A DNA stretch of 44,376 bases from an uncultured Hyphomicrobiales bacterium (GTDB lineage: Bacteria; Pseudomonadota; Alphaproteobacteria; Rhizobiales; Beijerinckiaceae): the NCBI GenBank assembly GCA_903932535.1, contig CAIZGR010000260.1, forward strand, positions 1 to 44,376, in the 5' to 3' direction. A program made the position numbers and the translations under genes. Of the stretch, positions 42,117-44,376 are shown in pieces (positions within the stretch are counted from its first letter, which is position 1; every line of letters begins with the position of its first letter). The notes under the pieces were generated by a model. That model had not been told where the DNA came from. It saw only the letters and a list, made by a program, of their open reading frames with translations, and did not search any database.

Positions 42117-42578
42117 ATGCGGTCGTATGGGGCGCGGCGCTGGGCTGCTTTTGGTCTTCTCGTTCTGGCCGTCGGCGCGAACGCGCCCGCTCTTGCGGAG
42201 CCGCTCGAGACGTTGCAGGTCGTCACCGCCAGCGGAACGCACACGTTCGAGGTCGAGATCGCAGCGGACGACGCAAGCCGCGAACGGGGACTGATGAACC
42301 GGCGCTTCATGCCCGCAAACCGCGGCATGCTGTTCGAGTTCGAGCAGAATGCCCCCGTGTCCTTCTGGATGAAGAACACCTACATCCCCCTCGACATGAT
42401 CTTCATCTCGCCGGCCGGGCGCGTCACGAACGTCGTCGCCGAGGCCGAGCCCTTGTCGGAGCGCGTCATCCCCTCGGGGCCGCCGTGCGCCGCTGTGCTG
42501 GAAGTCAACGGCGGCGTCGCCCGGTCGATCGGGCTCGAGGTCGGCGACACCGTCAGGCACGCATTTTTCGAGCATTGA
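42117..42578 (+). CDS. DUF192 family exported protein
   Basis: 153 aa from ATG 42117. An export signal occupies about residues 1-27 (ARRWAAFGLLVLAVG, cleavage near PALAEPLE). The domain contains GLMNRRFMPANRGMLFEFEQ, VSFWMKNTYIPLDMIFISPA and SERVIPSGPPCAAVLEVNGG, the fold of DUF192. Its function is not known. A longer frame (42006) would skip the signal peptide and is less likely. Follows the cold-shock gene. Confidence 0.9.
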   Translation: MRSYGARRWAAFGLLVLAVGANAPALAEPLETLQVVTASGTHTFEVEIAADDASRERGLMNRRFMPANRGMLFEFEQNAPVSFWMKNTYIPLDMIFISPAGRVTNVVAEAEPLSERVIPSGPPCAAVLEVNGGVARSIGLEVGDTVRHAFFEH

Positions 42579-42600
42579 ATCCTCAATTCGTCCAGTCGGA

Positions 42601-42628
42601 TTGCATTGCCCGGCAGGCTTGTTACATT
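42601..42628 (+). promoter_or_regulatory. Possible promoter before ppx
   Basis: ttgcat (42601-42606) and tacatt (42623-42628) are a -35/-10-like pair with 16-bp spacing. The predicted transcript start falls at or next to ATG 42637, so the ppx message could be leaderless if this ATG is the start. Weak evidence. Confidence 0.3.
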
Positions 42629-42636
42629 CGACGCGA

Positions 42637-43752
42637 ATGGAGCCGGCGGGCGAGCATTGCTTGTCCCGGCTTTTCGAGGTTTTGGATTTGTCTCATGTTT
42701 TCTCGTCGAGTCCCGCGCTCGGAGTCGATGCCCAGGCTGCTGTGACCCACACCCGGCCAGCGGGCCACGCCACGCCGACCTACGCTGCCCTCGATCTGGG
42801 GACCAATAACTGCCGCCTTCTCGTCGCGCGGCCGACCGCAGACGGCTTTCGGGTCGTCGACGCCTTTTCGCGCATTGTCCGTCTCGGCGAAGGCCTGTCG
42901 CTCACAGGCCGCCTGAGCGAGGCGGCGATCGAGCGCACGCTGGCGGCGCTGCGCGTCTGCCGCGACAAGATGGCGGCCCGCGGCGTGACGCGCGCCCGCA
43001 CCATCGCCACCGAAGCCTGCCGGGCGGCGATCAACGGCCCCGCGTTCGTCGATCAGGTGCGCGAACAGCTCGGGGTCGAGCTCGAGATCGTCGACCGCGA
43101 GACCGAGGCCCATCTGGCTGCCGCGGGCGTCGGCGATCTCGCCGACCACGAAGCCAAGTCGATCGTGATGTTCGACATCGGCGGCGGATCTTCGGAAATC
43201 ATCTGGCTCGGAGGCGATGAAAAGGCGCCGAAGCGTCGCGTCCTGGCCTGGGAGTCGATGCGCCTCGGCGTGGTGTCGCTCGCCGAGACGTTCGGCGGCA
43301 TCGACGTGACCGATGCGACCTTCGCCGCCATGATCGCTTACGTCAACGCGGCGCTCCGGCCTTTCGTCGATCGGGTCGCCGGCCAGACCCGCTGCGATCG
43401 GTTTCATCTCCTCGGCACCTCCGGCACGGTGACGACGATCGCCGGCGTCCATCTCGACTTGCCGCGCTACGACCGGCGGGCGGTGGACGGCCTTTGGCTC
43501 GACAGGGAGGATGTGGACGCGGCCGTGGCCCGATTGCGCGCGATGTCCTACGCCGAACGCGCCGCCAACGCCTGCATCGGGCAGGAACGGGCGGACCTCG
43601 TTCTGGCCGGATGCGCCATCCTTCAGGCGATCCGGGCGCAGTTCCCGGCCGAACGGCTGCGGATCGCCGACCGCGGCTTGCGCGAAGGCATCCTCAGCCA
43701 GCTCATGCGCGAGGACCGGGTCGGGCCGCACCGGCGGGGGCCCGCACGATGA
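42637..43752 (+). CDS. ppx: Ppx/GppA phosphatase
   Basis: 371 aa from ATG 42637; GTG 42742 is an alternative since the first 47 residues are not family-like. Actin-fold motifs: [17 protein letters not shown] (phosphate-1), [36 protein letters not shown] (phosphate-2) and [18 protein letters not shown]. Exopolyphosphatase/guanosine-pentaphosphate phosphohydrolase acting on polyphosphate or pppGpp. Its stop overlaps the rlmE start (ATGA), a standard ppx-rlmE pair in Hyphomicrobiales. Confidence 0.92.
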   Translation: MEPAGEHCLSRLFEVLDLSHVFSSSPALGVDAQAAVTHTRPAGHATPTYAALDLGTNNCRLLVARPTADGFRVVDAFSRIVRLGEGLSLTGRLSEAAIERTLAALRVCRDKMAARGVTRARTIATEACRAAINGPAFVDQVREQLGVELEIVDRETEAHLAAAGVGDLADHEAKSIVMFDIGGGSSEIIWLGGDEKAPKRRVLAWESMRLGVVSLAETFGGIDVTDATFAAMIAYVNAALRPFVDRVAGQTRCDRFHLLGTSGTVTTIAGVHLDLPRYDRRAVDGLWLDREDVDAAVARLRAMSYAERAANACIGQERADLVLAGCAILQAIRAQFPAERLRIADRGLREGILSQLMREDRVGPHRRGPAR

Positions 43753-44376
43753 CCGGCGGCGGTTCCGGCCGGGAGGGCGGACGGGCGCTGAAGACGCGCG
43801 TCAAGACCGCCCGCAAGCGCTCGCTCGCCTCGACCCTCTGGCTCGAGCGCCAACTCAACGATCCCTATGTCGCGCAGGCGCGGCGCGAGGGCTACCGCTC
43901 GCGCGCGGCCTATAAACTCCTGGAAATCGACGAGAGATACAAGGTCCTGAAAGCCGGCCAACGGATCGTCGACCTCGGCGCCGCGCCCGGCGGCTGGAGC
44001 CAGGTCGCCGCGGCGAAGACCGGGTCGCGCGACGGAAAAGGCCGCGTGATCGCCATCGACCTTCTGGAGATGAACGCAGTCGAGGGGGTCGAGTTCCGTC
44101 GGGTTGACTTCCACGACGCCGATGCGCCCGATCGCCTGCGGGCGTGGCTCGGCGGCCTCGCCGACGGCGTCCTGTCGGACATGGCGGCCAACGCCACCGG
44201 CCACCGCAAGACGGACCAACTGCGCATCGCCGGGCTCGTGGAGCTCGCCGCCGAATTCGCTTCCGACGTGCTGGCGCCGGGCGGCTTCTTCCTCGCCAAG
44301 GTGTTGCAGGGCGGCGCCTAGGGCGAGCTGCTGGCGCGGCTCAAGCGCGAGTTCGCCGTCGTCCGGCATCTCAAGC
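43749..44376 (+). pseudogene. rlmE: 23S rRNA U2552 2'-O-methyltransferase, interrupted by TAG
   Basis: From ATG 43749 the frame codes the RrmJ/FtsJ fold: [11 protein letters not shown] (Lys56), [14 protein letters not shown] (SAM motif 75-88), [10 protein letters not shown] (Asp144) and FLAKVLQGG (Lys184). These are three of the four catalytic K-D-K-E residues. Translation stops at TAG 44319-44321 after 190 aa. The frame continues GELLARLKREFAVVRHLK to the window end, exactly the family's next helix and strand. The final catalytic Glu lies beyond. A GAG or CAG to TAG change is the simplest cause. Coupled to ppx. Complete gene is about 240 codons, so the 3' end is also outside the window. Confidence 0.85.

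Noticed and set aside
13284..44321. Stop-codon reassignment or programmed readthrough
   Set aside because: The in-frame stops are of different types (TAA, TAG, TGA) and each occurs in an isolated gene; many genes here end normally with all three. No readthrough context or SECIS element was seen.
1..44376. tRNA, rRNA, CRISPR arrays, prophage or intact IS
   Set aside because: No tRNA T-loop/CCA pattern, no rRNA core, no regularly spaced repeats, no intact transposase or phage structural genes were found by reading both strands.

Overview
The window is about 44 kb of very GC-rich (roughly 70%) chromosomal DNA. Gene content points to an alphaproteobacterium of the order Hyphomicrobiales (Rhizobiales), plausibly near Beijerinckiaceae, Methylocystaceae or Methylobacteriaceae. 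The reasons are a DsbA-like gene directly upstream of smc, an alphaproteobacterial-type RpoZ, a tandem cold-shock protein next to a DUF192 gene, malonyl-CoA decarboxylase, ModD, and rhizobial-type intergenic palindromes. The family assignment is inference. No rRNA, tRNA, CRISPR array, prophage or intact insertion sequence was found.

Layout. 1-140 is the tail of an unidentified gene, followed by an AT-rich palindrome. 395-7813 (minus strand) carries smc, a DsbA-like thioredoxin-fold protein, an alpha/beta hydrolase, a lipoprotein L,D-transpeptidase and a Nudix hydrolase. 7927-11789 holds a metallophosphoesterase, an orphan antitoxin-like RHH protein, malonyl-CoA decarboxylase and a one-TM membrane protein. 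12069-19663 has an MFS carrier broken by a stop codon, a cupin, a methyltransferase, an Fe-S protein, a thioesterase, a serine hydrolase coupled to a previously hidden 59-codon gene, a YbaK-like deacylase and an O6-alkylguanine-DNA methyltransferase. 19681-21783 (minus) has a minimal polysaccharide-export protein, a second YbaK, a small monooxygenase-fold protein and a SAM hydroxide adenosyltransferase-family protein. 21979-28841 (plus) is a run of small redox enzymes (cupin, two SDRs, Zn-alcohol dehydrogenase, DUF2255, RibD/DHFR-like) and a GH13 enzyme, interrupted by gene scars. 28870-30076 (minus) has an isochorismatase-like and an NADP-binding protein. 30077-31380 is a decayed island with a serine-recombinase ghost. 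31381-33627 is an acyl-CoA dehydrogenase facing a split MaoC-type hydratase pair. 33652-36628 has a DHA2-type efflux pump, a dead molybdate-binding Mop gene and modD. 37380-39290 (minus) holds ribonuclease D and an alpha/beta hydrolase. 39526-44376 has cysteine desulfurase, rpoZ, a tandem cold-shock protein, DUF192, ppx and rlmE.

The ordinary genes are housekeeping plus a stress/detoxification accessory set. The most notable feature is decay. Five protein families can be recognised only as fragments: aldo/keto reductase, alcohol dehydrogenase, HigA, serine recombinase and Mop. Two otherwise perfect genes (the MFS carrier and rlmE) end at an in-frame stop with the family's usual C-terminus still encoded beyond it. 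Either the region is pseudogenising or the assembly has base errors. At least two families of intergenic palindromes are dispersed through the window. I did not find a convincing new multi-gene system; the best candidates for new biology are the coupled 59-aa gene at 17667-17846 and the ACAD/split-hydratase locus.
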